From Nonomuraea rhodomycinica (GTDB lineage: Bacteria; Actinomycetota; Actinomycetes; Streptosporangiales; Streptosporangiaceae), in assembly GCF_013363995.1 (NCBI RefSeq), contig NZ_JABWGO010000007.1, forward strand, positions 310,001-374,000: a DNA stretch of 64,000 nt. The letters are read 5' to 3'. Within the stretch, counting starts at the first letter, position 1. Every line of letters starts with the position of its first letter. This document shows positions 25,506 through 33,907 of the stretch, one piece after another. The notes below the pieces were generated by a model. It saw only the letters and a program-made list of their open reading frames with translations. It was not told the origin of the DNA and ran no database searches. The position numbers and the translations under genes were made by a program.

Positions 25506-26879
25506 GTGAACCAACCGCTGATGGACGACGATCCGCGGCGGCTGGGCCCGTACGACATCACGGCCCGCCTCGGCGAGGGCGGCCAGGGCGTCGTCTACCT
25601 GGGACGGACGGCGACCGGCGAGCAGGTCGCCGTCAAGCTCCTCCACCACGGCCTGCTCGGCGACCCCGAGGCGAGGAACAGGTTCCTGCGCGAGGTGGAG
25701 ATCGCCCGGCGCGTGGCCCGCTTCTCCACCGCGCCCGTGCTGCACGCCGACCTCGCGGGCCGGCGGCCGTACATCGTCAGCGAGTACGTGCCCGGGCCCT
25801 CGCTGCGCGAGCTGGTCGCCGCGGAGGGGCCGCGCCGCGGCGCCGCGCTGGAACGCCTGGCGATCAGCACCGCCACCGCGCTGGCGGCCATCCACCGCGC
25901 GGGGGTCCTGCACCGGGATTTCAAGCCCGCCAACATCCTGATGGGGCCGGAAGGTCCCGTGGTGATCGACTTCGGCATCGCGCGCGCCCTGGACGCGCCG
26001 GGCGTGTCCTCGACCGGATCGACGATGGGGACGCCGTCCTACCTCGCGCCGGAGCAGCTCGGCGGCGAGGCGGTGACGGAGGCGGCCGACGTCTTCGCGT
26101 GGGGCGTGACCATGGTGTTCGCCGCCTCGGGGCGGCCCGCGTTCGGCGCGGACTCCACCCCGGCGGTGATCAACCGCATCCTCAACAAGGAGCCGACGCT
26201 CACCGGGCTGGACGGGACGCTGCTCGCCCTCGTCACCGCCGCCCTGTCCAAGGACCCGGCCCGGCGGCCCAGCGCGGAGGAGCTGGCGGCGGGGCTGACC
26301 TCCCACCCCGGGCGCCCCCTTGGACGATCGGGGCCGCTTCCCGGACACTCCGGAACGCCTGCGAGCCCCGAGAGCTCGGGGGCACCTGCCCGGGAGCCCG
26401 TGGGTTCGCCGGCTGTCCGGGGACGCCGCCGCCGTACGGTCGCCGTGACGATCGCCGGCAGCGTGGCGGCCGCGGCGCTCCTCGTCACGGTCGGGGTGCT
26501 GATCAACGGCGGCGTCGACGACCCGGTCGGCTCGTCACCCGCGGTGGGGGACACGACGTCTCAGCCCGCGTCGCGGCCGACCACGGCAGCCGCCACGGCG
26601 GCGTCCCCCATGGCGGCCACGAAGACGCAACACCGGACGCCACCCCCGGCTCCCAAGCAGACAACCCACCTCAGGACCCCGGCCCCGACCGCCAAGCCCG
26701 CCCGTACGGGCCATGCCGTGATCACGCCGCTCGACGACGAACCGCGGCGCGACACGACCGCCGACCCCACCTCCGGAACCGTCCCGGACCGGCAGCCCGA
26801 GACGACCGCCGCCCCACCTCCGTGGATGCAGCAGCCCACCATGGAGAACCCGTTCACGTGCATCCCGCAGATGTGCTGA
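25506..26879 (+). CDS. Transmembrane Ser/Thr protein kinase (Hanks type)
   Basis: 457 residues, GTG 25506 behind a GGGGGG ribosome site. The kinase domain (15-265) has GEGGQGVVY (glycine loop), VAVK (Lys44), LHRDFKPAN (Asp138), DFG (155-157) and an activation segment with GTPSYLAPE. A single membrane helix (311-333) separates it from a Pro/Thr-rich outer tail of about 120 residues with Cys near the end (FTCIPQMC) and no PASTA repeats. Probably a surface-sensing kinase. It follows the peptide operon on the same strand after 127 bases. Confidence 0.92.
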   Translation: MNQPLMDDDPRRLGPYDITARLGEGGQGVVYLGRTATGEQVAVKLLHHGLLGDPEARNRFLREVEIARRVARFSTAPVLHADLAGRRPYIVSEYVPGPSLRELVAAEGPRRGAALERLAISTATALAAIHRAGVLHRDFKPANILMGPEGPVVIDFGIARALDAPGVSSTGSTMGTPSYLAPEQLGGEAVTEAADVFAWGVTMVFAASGRPAFGADSTPAVINRILNKEPTLTGLDGTLLALVTAALSKDPARRPSAEELAAGLTSHPGRPLGRSGPLPGHSGTPASPESSGAPAREPVGSPAVRGRRRRTVAVTIAGSVAAAALLVTVGVLINGGVDDPVGSSPAVGDTTSQPASRPTTAAATAASPMAATKTQHRTPPPAPKQTTHLRTPAPTAKPARTGHAVITPLDDEPRRDTTADPTSGTVPDRQPETTAAPPPWMQQPTMENPFTCIPQMC

Positions 26880-27064
26880 CCCGCCGCGGCTGAGTCCCCG
26901 CCGGCGGCGCGCCCGATGGCGAGAACCCGTTGGAAGTTGTCGATCCAGCCCATGGGGCGCCGGGGGTGAACCGCTCTAACGTTGCGCTGCGCGAACGGCT
27001 CGCGCCGCGAAACGCGACAGAGCGGAAACGCCCGCCCCTACCTCAGAACGGAACCCGACCTCCC

Positions 27065-27484
27065 ATGTCCATCGTCATGCCGATCGTCATCGGCCTGATC
27101 GCCGTCACGCTCGTCTCCCTGATCCCCGAGCCGCAGCGCCGCCTCGTCAACGCCGTCCTGGTCGCCGGCGCGGGCGCCGCCTACCTCAGCGGAGGCGGTC
27201 TCGGGTACGCGGAGTTCATCCTGCCGATCGTGATGACCTACGTCGCCTACCGCGGGCTCGACAGCTGGACATGGATCGGCATCGGCTGGCTCCTCCACAC
27301 CACCTGGGACGTGCTGCACCACCTCGTCGACAGCCCCCTCCTGCCCTTCGCCCCGCTCTCCTCCTTCGGCTGCGCCATCTGCGACCCGGTGATCGCCCTG
27401 TGGTGCTTCGCCGGCGGACCGTCGGTGCTCGGCTGGGCCCGCGACCGCCTGTCCCGCAGGGCCCAGGACGCCGGGCAGACCTGA
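27065..27484 (+). CDS. DUF6010-family membrane protein
   Basis: 139 residues from ATG 27065. Four hydrophobic segments and the family signatures SLIPEPQRR, NAVLVAGAGAAYLSGGGLG, GWLLHTTWDVLHH and SFGCAICDPVIALW identify an actinobacterial DUF6010 protein of unknown role. The 185 bases upstream hold no gene. An in-frame ATG at 26930 is possible but adds only unstructured residues. Confidence 0.75.
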   Translation: MSIVMPIVIGLIAVTLVSLIPEPQRRLVNAVLVAGAGAAYLSGGGLGYAEFILPIVMTYVAYRGLDSWTWIGIGWLLHTTWDVLHHLVDSPLLPFAPLSSFGCAICDPVIALWCFAGGPSVLGWARDRLSRRAQDAGQT

Positions 27485-27513
27485 CCACCCCGCCCGCCCG
27501 CCGCGTCCAGGCC

Positions 27514-27909
27514 TCAACCACCGACCGTCCACCCCTGACTGTGGGCTTTGATCAGCTCTCGGACGAGGCCGCGGGCGTGGGGATCGCGTCCGGCGACCGC
27601 TCGCAGGGCGTCGGTCGCTCCTTCCACCCGCTCGACGATCGCCGCGATGACCTCGATGGGCTGCCGCCTCGGCAAGCCGGGATGGTCGGCGATGACCGCC
27701 AACAACACGTCGGTCGCGGCCACGGCCGCCGGATAGAGCGTCCCCGCGTGATCGTTTCCTACGGCCGACCGAATGCCGTACCCCTCGTCCCGGTCACTGC
27801 GGGCACCGCGGGCGCTGTCGATCAGCTCGTCGAAGGCCCCCACGACGTCCTCAGGCCGGTACCAGCTCGGCCCTGGGACCGCCGCCCAGTCCACAGCCTG
27901 TGGATCCAT
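27514..27909 (-). CDS. Hypothetical actinobacterial protein
   Basis: 131 residues. The opening WAAVPGPSWYRPEDVVGAFDELI and the helical, evenly spaced body (about five helices with VAATDVLLAVIADHPGLPR) recall a family of small HEAT-like proteins common in actinobacteria, sometimes beside toxin genes. No catalytic motif is seen. It converges on the DUF6010 gene. Confidence 0.6.
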   Translation of the reverse strand: MDPQAVDWAAVPGPSWYRPEDVVGAFDELIDSARGARSDRDEGYGIRSAVGNDHAGTLYPAAVAATDVLLAVIADHPGLPRRQPIEVIAAIVERVEGATDALRAVAGRDPHARGLVRELIKAHSQGWTVGG

Positions 27910-28077
27910 GCGGCCAGCGTAGAGCTCTCATTGACGGTGTCCGCCTGAACAGGCATGATCGTTACTTGGTCATTCATCCAGAGGATCCGAGGGACCTGGC
28001 CCTGTGACGGTCCGGCAACCTCCCCGGCGGGCGAGCCGCGGGAAAGGTGCCAATGCCAGGAACGATGAGGAGAGTTG

Positions 28078-28707
28078 ATGAGCGTGCGGCTTGACGTTCC
28101 TGTCCTTGCCGGTGAACTGGTGCGGTTGGAGCCGTTGGCGATGCGGCACGTCCCGGATCTCGCGCAGGCGGCCGAGGAGGATCGGTCCTCCTACGACTTC
28201 ACGCTGGTGCCTCGCGCCAGTGAGGTCCCGGACTACGTGGCGGCCCAACTCGCCCGCGGCGGGCTGACACCGTTCGCGCAGGTTCGGGTGGCCGACGGCA
28301 CGACGGTGGGATGCACCGGCCTGTGGGATCCGCGCGGGTGGCCGGACCGGCCGGGCCTGCGGGCGATCGAGATCGGGTTCACCTGGCTGGCCGCCTCGGC
28401 GCAGGGCGGCGGGATCAACGCCGAGGCGAAGCTGTTGCTGCTCTCGTACGCGTTCGACGTGCTCGGCGTCGCCCGCGTCGATCTGAAGACCGACGCCCGC
28501 AACCACCGCTGCCGCCGGGCCCTGGAGCGACTCGGCATTCCCTTCGAGGGCGTGCTGCGCGCCTGGTCCATGTCGTGGGCGCCGGGCGAGGAGGGTCGGG
28601 TCCGTGACTCGGCCATGTTCGCGGTGGTCGCCACGGAATGGCCCGCCGTCAGATCGGTGCTGGAAGCCCGGCTCGCTGCCGTGAGCTCCCGTGCGTCGGC
28701 CCGCTGA
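28078..28707 (+). CDS. GNAT-family N-acetyltransferase (RimJ/RimL type)
   Basis: 209 residues; ATG 28078 with GAGGAGA five bases upstream (a TTG at 28075 is in frame). The order GELVRLEPLAMRHVPDL, IEIGFTWL, acetyl-CoA loop region QGGGINAEAKLLLLSYAF and VDLKTDARNHRCRRALERLG is the RimJ/RimL pattern. Probably acetylates a protein N-terminus or a small amine such as an antibiotic. Confidence 0.9.
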   Translation: MSVRLDVPVLAGELVRLEPLAMRHVPDLAQAAEEDRSSYDFTLVPRASEVPDYVAAQLARGGLTPFAQVRVADGTTVGCTGLWDPRGWPDRPGLRAIEIGFTWLAASAQGGGINAEAKLLLLSYAFDVLGVARVDLKTDARNHRCRRALERLGIPFEGVLRAWSMSWAPGEEGRVRDSAMFAVVATEWPAVRSVLEARLAAVSSRASAR

Positions 28708-28865
28708 GGAGCCGCCTTTCCGATCGTTTCACGCCCGGGACGCTGCGATCGCCCGGACGGAGGCGCGGGATCCCGGCACGGCCGGTCCACGATCCACAGC
28801 CGGGCGGCCAGCCGGGCGACGTGCTCCCGGCTGGCCTGCGCTCGTCGCGGGTGTCGGCCGCGAGC

Positions 28866-30332
28866 TCAGCCGGAGAAGGCGGCGCTGTGCACGTCCACCG
28901 GGTTGGCGGCGTCGCCGGTGGCGACGCCGTACACGGCCGTGAAGCCCGAGCCGGTCGAGACCAGGCCGGTGTAGTCCCCGACCAGGCGTCCCACGCTCGT
29001 CGCCGGAACCTTCCGCGCGTCGAACGGCCCCTCGATGTGCTGCTCGCGCCACGCCCCGGACTGCGTGCAGTCCTTGGCGCAGGTCACGGCCCATACGTCG
29101 GTGGGCAGGGTGGCGGGGTCGGGCGTGTTGTTGCGGAAGTCGTAGTACGTGACCGCCACGGTCCCCGTCCGGGACACGGCGACGACCGGTACGGCGGCGG
29201 AGCCGGTGGGCGTCCGGTCCACGCGGACCGGGCTGGACCACTTCTTCCCGCCGTCGGTCGAGCGGGAGTAGGCCACGTGGAAGGTGCCGTCGGTGTCCTG
29301 GCTCTGCCAGACCGCGTTCACCACCTGGGTGCCCGGCTGGGCGGCCAGCAGCGGCAGGGAGGCGTTACGCACTGGGTCGCCCGAGTTGTCGGGGTCCGGG
29401 ATGCGGGGGCCCACCGCGAGCGGGGCCGGAACGTTCAGTGTCGGCGCCGACCAGGTCCGGCCGCCGTCGGTGGAGCGGATGACCTGGGTGGCGCCCTCGG
29501 TGTCCGTCTCGTGGTGCATGCCGATCAGCAGTGTCCCGTCGGGGAGCGCCACGAGCTGGGTGCCGATGACGCCGCTGTTGGTGGGTACGTCGTACACCTT
29601 GCTCGTGGTCCAGGTGCGTCCGTCGTCGGTCGACTTCGCCAGATAGATGGGCTGTACCCAGTTCTCTTCCGTGTCGGTCGACTGGTTGTCGATGCGGTCC
29701 CACACCGCGTAGATCACGCCCGGGTGGTAGGGGTCCGCGGTCACCGTGGGGCGGTCGTTGAAGAAGCGCGGGTTGTCGTCCCGCTGCAGGGTGACCGGCG
29801 CGTCCCAGGTCCAGCCGCCGTCGGCGGACCGGGACACCAGAATGGCGGTCACCTCGCCGGTGCGGGACAGCGAGAACGACGCGGCCACCGCGGTACCGGT
29901 CGGTGCGACGGTGATCCAGTTGTCGGTCGTGACGTCGTAGTCCCCGCCGTTGGCCGCCGTGCCGCCGTTGCAGCGGGAGAAGGCGGGCAGGTTCTCGGAC
30001 CTCTGCCAGGTCCGGCCGTAGTCCTCCGACACGGCGGTGACCGCGCCGTTGCTGCCGTACCGGTTCCAGCGGTCCTGCTGGAACACCGTGACGAGGTGCC
30101 ACGGGCGGTTCGGGTCCCGCGCGAGCGCGGGCAGGACCTCGGTGTTGGGGTTGAGTGTGTAGCCGTCGGCGGGGGGAAGCCCGCAGCCCGCGGGCAGGGG
30201 GCTGAAGCCCGAGACCGGCCGTACGACGGCGGGTGTGGGAGATGCGGCATCATCCGCGAATGCGGGCTGCGCGACGGCGGAAGCCAGCAGGATGGCCGCC
30301 ACGGCTAACGATGCCCTGGAGCGTCGGATCAC
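28866..30332 (-). CDS. Secreted sialidase-like BNR beta-propeller protein
   Basis: 488 residues with a Sec signal peptide (1-26, ending AFA|DD). Five Asp-box motifs (SEDYGRTW, SADGGWTW, STDDGRTW, STDGGRTW, STDGGKKW) define a sialidase-type propeller. The usual sialidase arginine triad and FRIP motif are not obvious, so it could be a glycan-binding or exo-glycosidase relative rather than a true neuraminidase. It faces outward to a divergent small gene 236 bases away. Confidence 0.82.
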   Translation of the reverse strand: MIRRSRASLAVAAILLASAVAQPAFADDAASPTPAVVRPVSGFSPLPAGCGLPPADGYTLNPNTEVLPALARDPNRPWHLVTVFQQDRWNRYGSNGAVTAVSEDYGRTWQRSENLPAFSRCNGGTAANGGDYDVTTDNWITVAPTGTAVAASFSLSRTGEVTAILVSRSADGGWTWDAPVTLQRDDNPRFFNDRPTVTADPYHPGVIYAVWDRIDNQSTDTEENWVQPIYLAKSTDDGRTWTTSKVYDVPTNSGVIGTQLVALPDGTLLIGMHHETDTEGATQVIRSTDGGRTWSAPTLNVPAPLAVGPRIPDPDNSGDPVRNASLPLLAAQPGTQVVNAVWQSQDTDGTFHVAYSRSTDGGKKWSSPVRVDRTPTGSAAVPVVAVSRTGTVAVTYYDFRNNTPDPATLPTDVWAVTCAKDCTQSGAWREQHIEGPFDARKVPATSVGRLVGDYTGLVSTGSGFTAVYGVATGDAANPVDVHSAAFSG

Positions 30333-30568
30333 GAGCTTTCCTCATCTTTGATGGAGGGCGCGTCACCGCCTCGCCGGGGCGCGGGGCGTACCCGGCGAGC
30401 CAGGCAAACGATCAACGGCAGGCTACTCCAACAAGATCCGTTTCACCGGGCCATCGCCTCAGGCCGTCGAACCGCTTCACCGCCCCCGCCCCCAGGGCCG
30501 AGTTCGGCTCGAGAAGATCGGCGGGAGGCGTTCTGGACCGGGCTCGGCGACTCGGCCACGATGAGGGC

Positions 30569-31213
30569 ATGACGAAGAGCGGATCAGCGCGGCCGCCGCG
30601 GACGGCAGGCGGGGGAGGAGGCCCGCGTCTGGACTGGACGGCAGTGAGCGCTCTGGCGGGTGCGGTCGCCGCCGTGGTCGCGCTGATCGCCTACCTGGCG
30701 CCACCGGTCCCGCGTCCACAGCCCCAGCCCGGGCCTCTGCCCGACACGGTGGTGCCCACTCCGGCCCCGGAGTCACCGTCGCCCGATCCGGTCACCACCC
30801 GGCATGCACGACCCACCCCGACCCGCACTCCGACCCGGACTCCGTCGCCCGAGCCCAGCACGCCGCCGCCACCACCAAGCCCCACGCGAGCGGTTCCGGT
30901 CTCCGCCACACCGCTGCCGCCCATCCGGCCCGGCGGCTGCGACGAGGCGGCAGCGGCGCTGACCGCGTACCGCCGGAACGCCGGGACCGTCCGCAGCAGC
31001 CAGGCAGCCGCGGCTCAGCAGGCGTACCAAGACCTGATGGGCGCGGGCCTCGCCGCTCAAGGAGTGGTCGGGGCGAAGATCGGCCGGCTGGCCCGCGAGT
31101 TCCAGGAGCTGAGCTTCCGCCTGACCGGCATGATCCTCGACGACCCCAACGAGGTGATCGCGGACATCAACACGGACGCCGCGGAGCTCAACCGGTTGTG
31201 CGCGCCCGCCTGA
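30569..31213 (+). CDS. Membrane-anchored Pro/Thr-rich surface protein
   Basis: 214 residues from ATG 30569. One membrane helix (about 24-45) is followed by a long Pro/Thr/Arg-rich spacer (46-120) and a folded helical C-terminal domain with a Cys pair (GGCDEAAAAL and LNRLCAPA) that could close by a disulfide. This design places the small domain beyond the peptidoglycan. No family is recognised. It converges on the DUF6461 gene with 12 bases between stops. Confidence 0.7.
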   Translation: MTKSGSARPPRTAGGGGGPRLDWTAVSALAGAVAAVVALIAYLAPPVPRPQPQPGPLPDTVVPTPAPESPSPDPVTTRHARPTPTRTPTRTPSPEPSTPPPPPSPTRAVPVSATPLPPIRPGGCDEAAAALTAYRRNAGTVRSSQAAAAQQAYQDLMGAGLAAQGVVGAKIGRLAREFQELSFRLTGMILDDPNEVIADINTDAAELNRLCAPA

Positions 31214-31225
31214 CCTGACGACCCC

Positions 31226-31771
31226 TCACAGCGATCCGATCAGGGCCGGACGGGCGAAACGGGCGGAAGACAGGTGAACGCCCGTAGCGCGTTCGGCGAG
31301 GGCCAGAGCGCTGGAGACGGGGTCGTCGAGGAAGCCGAGCTGGTCGCCGTCGACGTCCATGCCGAGGTCCTCGACGTCCGTCTGGAGCCGGTCAGGGTCG
31401 GTCCCTTTCCGGAGGGAATAGGCGTACAGGCTGAACGTGGTGATCCGCCGGCCGTCGGCGCAGTACGTGAAGCCGTCGTTCTTGATGTTCATGTACATCG
31501 CGGCCGCGGAGGTGCCCACGGACAGCAGATCGACCCTGTCGTAGACGGTTCTCGCCCAGCCGTACTCGATCAGGACGGTTCCGCCGCCGGCCGCGTAGGC
31601 CGCGACGCCCTCCCCCGACTCGCTCGGGGAGCCTGGGGTGACGTCGATCCGCCGCAACGCTTCCTGCGGGGACAGGTCCCGTACGAAGCAGGCACAGAGC
31701 CAGGTCTCGCCGGTGCCGTCGGTGAACTCCTCGCAGAGCCATGCGTAGGTCGCCGCCGTCGCGCCGCTCAT
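31226..31771 (-). CDS. DUF6461-family protein
   Basis: 181 residues, ATG 31771 with GGAAGGGGCAGGG just upstream; the frame continues further 5' but that part belongs to the neighbouring pseudogene region. YAWLCEEFTD..., ALRRIDVTPGS and the end LAERATGVHLSSARF fit the actinobacterial DUF6461 family. Such proteins are frequent near toxin/immunity-type genes; function unknown. Confidence 0.7.
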   Translation of the reverse strand: MSGATAATYAWLCEEFTDGTGETWLCACFVRDLSPQEALRRIDVTPGSPSESGEGVAAYAAGGGTVLIEYGWARTVYDRVDLLSVGTSAAAMYMNIKNDGFTYCADGRRITTFSLYAYSLRKGTDPDRLQTDVEDLGMDVDGDQLGFLDDPVSSALALAERATGVHLSSARFARPALIGSL

Positions 31772-31865
31772 CCCTGCCCCTTCCGTGGAAGCCGTATCGC
31801 GATGATCATGGCGGAGGCGGCTGACAACTCGGCGCCGTGTCCTCCGTCCACGATGAGGACGGGGC

Positions 31866-32774
31866 CGTTCAGAGCAGCGCCAGCAGGGAACGGGCGTTCG
31901 CGCCGCCCTGGCGGTCGCCGGTCTCCTCGAAGATCTCCAGCGCCGCCCGGGCCAGCTCCCGCGAGCGTACGGCCGCGCCCTCCGCCCGGCTGACCCTCGC
32001 CAGAACCAGCAGGGCTTGTGCGTCGAGCAGCCGGTCGCCGAGCCGTACGGCGATGCCCCTGGCCCGCTCCGCAGCGGCACGCGCGTCCGGCTTCGCCCCC
32101 TGTGCCAGGTGCACCGCCGAAAGCTCCAGCAGCGTGTCGGCCTGCCGGTGCCGGTCCCCGAGCTCGGCCAGGCGACCCACGGCGGCCAGCAGCCGGTCGG
32201 CGGCCTCGTCCAGCCGGCCCGCGCGGCGCAACATGACGCCGAGCCCTTGCTCGGCGTCGGCGGCGTCGCGCTGGTGCGTCCTGCCCGGCCCGCAGGGGGT
32301 TCCGCGCGGCGGCGGGTGGAGAGGTCCCGCCCTCCGTCCCGGAGGTGCCCTTGGCCGCCGGATCCCGGACGCCGGCCGGGGGTCCCTGTCCCCGTGACGC
32401 GAGCGCCGCCACCCCGGCCGCCGCGACGACCACGACGGCCGCCCCGGCCACCCACTTCCGCGCCCGCTGAGGCTCCGGCCGCGTCCACCCGCCGCCGGGT
32501 CCGTCCCCTCGTCCACGACGCCCGCTGGTTGCGCCGGAGGGATCGCGGGGGACGGGAGCCGGCGTGGCTGTGTCAGGCCGACTCGTTCGGCGCTCCCGCC
32601 CGCCTCGCTCTCGCTCTCACTCTCGGGAGCGGCGGGCAACGGGATGGACGCGCTGAAATGGCCCGGGATGTCCTGGGCGGTCGGGCGGTCGGCGGGCTTC
32701 TTGAGCAGGGCCGCGGAGACCAGGATCGTCAGGTTGGCCTGCGGCCGTGGGGGCTTCCACCGCCCGCTCAACAC
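31866..32774 (-). pseudogene. Broken Ser/Thr kinase with TPR domain
   Basis: On the minus strand, 32774-32650 encodes the end of a kinase domain (ILVSAALLKKPADRPTAQD). A second frame (about 32500-32290) encodes a membrane helix (WVAGAAVVVVAAAGVAALA), and a return to the first frame (about 32290-31866) encodes TPR helices (LGVMLRRAGRLDEAADRLL ... LARAALEIFEETGDRQGGA). Two frameshifts and loss of the kinase N-terminus make it a pseudogene unless sequencing errors explain the shifts. Similar intact kinase-TM-TPR proteins occur in actinomycetes. Confidence 0.7.
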
Positions 32775-32850
32775 GCCCTCAACAGAGGCTCAACGTCCGC
32801 CTGCCTACCTTTCTCACACCGCGACAGACACAACGAGGAAGGACAGCAGG

Positions 32851-33213
32851 ATGAAGATGGCAGCGAAGCTGGGGAGCGCGGTTGCGGCGAGCGCGTTCAC
32901 GCTCGTTCTGGCGGGCACGTCGCCGAGCGCGGCCATGGCCGCCCCCGCCACCACGACCGCCATGACCGCGGCCGTTCCCGCCGCCGCCCAGGCCGTCACG
33001 GCCGGGCCCCGCCCCAGCGTCAGGTGGCTGTGTGGCAAGCGGATCGTCAAGAGGCTGGTCCCGGCCTGCACGCACGGCAAGTGGGAACTGCCGACCGTCA
33101 AGAAGATGCGGTGCCTGTCAGGGCACGGACCCTACGTGGGCTGGACCGGCCCGGCGAAGCTCTCGTGGTGGCTGCACAAGTGCTTCGAGACCGAAGAGTG
33201 GACCAAGTGGTGA
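32851..33213 (+). CDS. Small secreted basic protein with four Cys
   Basis: 120 residues, ATG 32851 with GAGGAAGGA upstream. A Sec signal peptide (1-30, SPSAAMA|AP) and an Ala/Thr linker precede a basic, Trp-rich domain (55-120) with four Cys (61, 73, 88, 111), enough for two disulfides. No family is recognised; size, charge and disulfides resemble secreted antimicrobial or adhesion peptides, which is only an inference. Confidence 0.72.
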   Translation: MKMAAKLGSAVAASAFTLVLAGTSPSAAMAAPATTTAMTAAVPAAAQAVTAGPRPSVRWLCGKRIVKRLVPACTHGKWELPTVKKMRCLSGHGPYVGWTGPAKLSWWLHKCFETEEWTKW

Positions 33214-33289
33214 TCACCCCTTGCCACCTACGGAACGGCCCGGTGCCGGCAGTCGCCACTCGTCGTTGCCGGCTGCTTCGATGGGAACC

Positions 33290-33856
33290 ATGGTGATCAA
33301 GCGTCTGACGTCGGCTGTGGCCGCGTTCGTGGTGGTGTCAGCCCTTGGCGGGTGCTCCGGGCCGGCCGAGGGCCCGTCGGTCAAGGACCCGTTGCTCAAG
33401 GACCCGGCGCGATGGCCGCTGGCCGGACTGGAGGCGCTCACCGTGCGTACCGGTCAACGTGAACTGCCCGAGCAGGCGGAGCGGACGCTGGCGCAGATCA
33501 GGGTCGGCTCCGTCGACCTGACCGCCTGGATCAACTCCTCGGGCCTGTGCGGTCTGACCGGTCCGGGCTGGAGCATCTACGCCGACCTGACGAGGTCCGA
33601 TGCCGGTGACCCCGCACGGGAAGACGGGTTCTCCGGACCGGAGGAACCGGAGGTGGGCAGTTCCAACGAGGGCAAGGTCGGCCTGTTCTGCACCCCCACC
33701 AGGATGCTGATCAGGGTCGAGGGGGAGACCTCGAAGCCTTCCGTCTCCGGTCACGCGGTCGCGCAGGTCTTCAACGGAGGACTCAACGTCGTCGTCGGCA
33801 CGCGGGAGGCGCAGCGGGAGTCACTGCCGGGCGCGACGGTGACTCCCGGCCGCTGA
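33290..33856 (+). CDS. Lipoprotein of unknown function
   Basis: 188 residues from ATG 33290 (an ATG at 33281 is also possible). The signal VVVSALGGC is a good lipobox, so the protein is anchored to the outer membrane face. The mature part is a single domain of about 165 residues with two Cys (SGLCGLTG and GLFCTPTR). No family is recognised. It follows the four-Cys secreted protein by 76 bases. Confidence 0.75.
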   Translation: MVIKRLTSAVAAFVVVSALGGCSGPAEGPSVKDPLLKDPARWPLAGLEALTVRTGQRELPEQAERTLAQIRVGSVDLTAWINSSGLCGLTGPGWSIYADLTRSDAGDPAREDGFSGPEEPEVGSSNEGKVGLFCTPTRMLIRVEGETSKPSVSGHAVAQVFNGGLNVVVGTREAQRESLPGATVTPGR

Positions 33857-33882
33857 CCGCCTCGACTTGAAGCCCCGAGGGG

Positions 33883-33907
33883 CGGGCCACCGCATTACGC
33901 GATGGCC
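33883..33907. terminator. Hairpin between convergent genes
   Basis: GGGCCA (33883-33888) and TGGCCC (33902-33907) form a stem over the CehA/McbA stop codon region, between convergent genes. It may end both transcripts; there is no T run. Confidence 0.35.
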
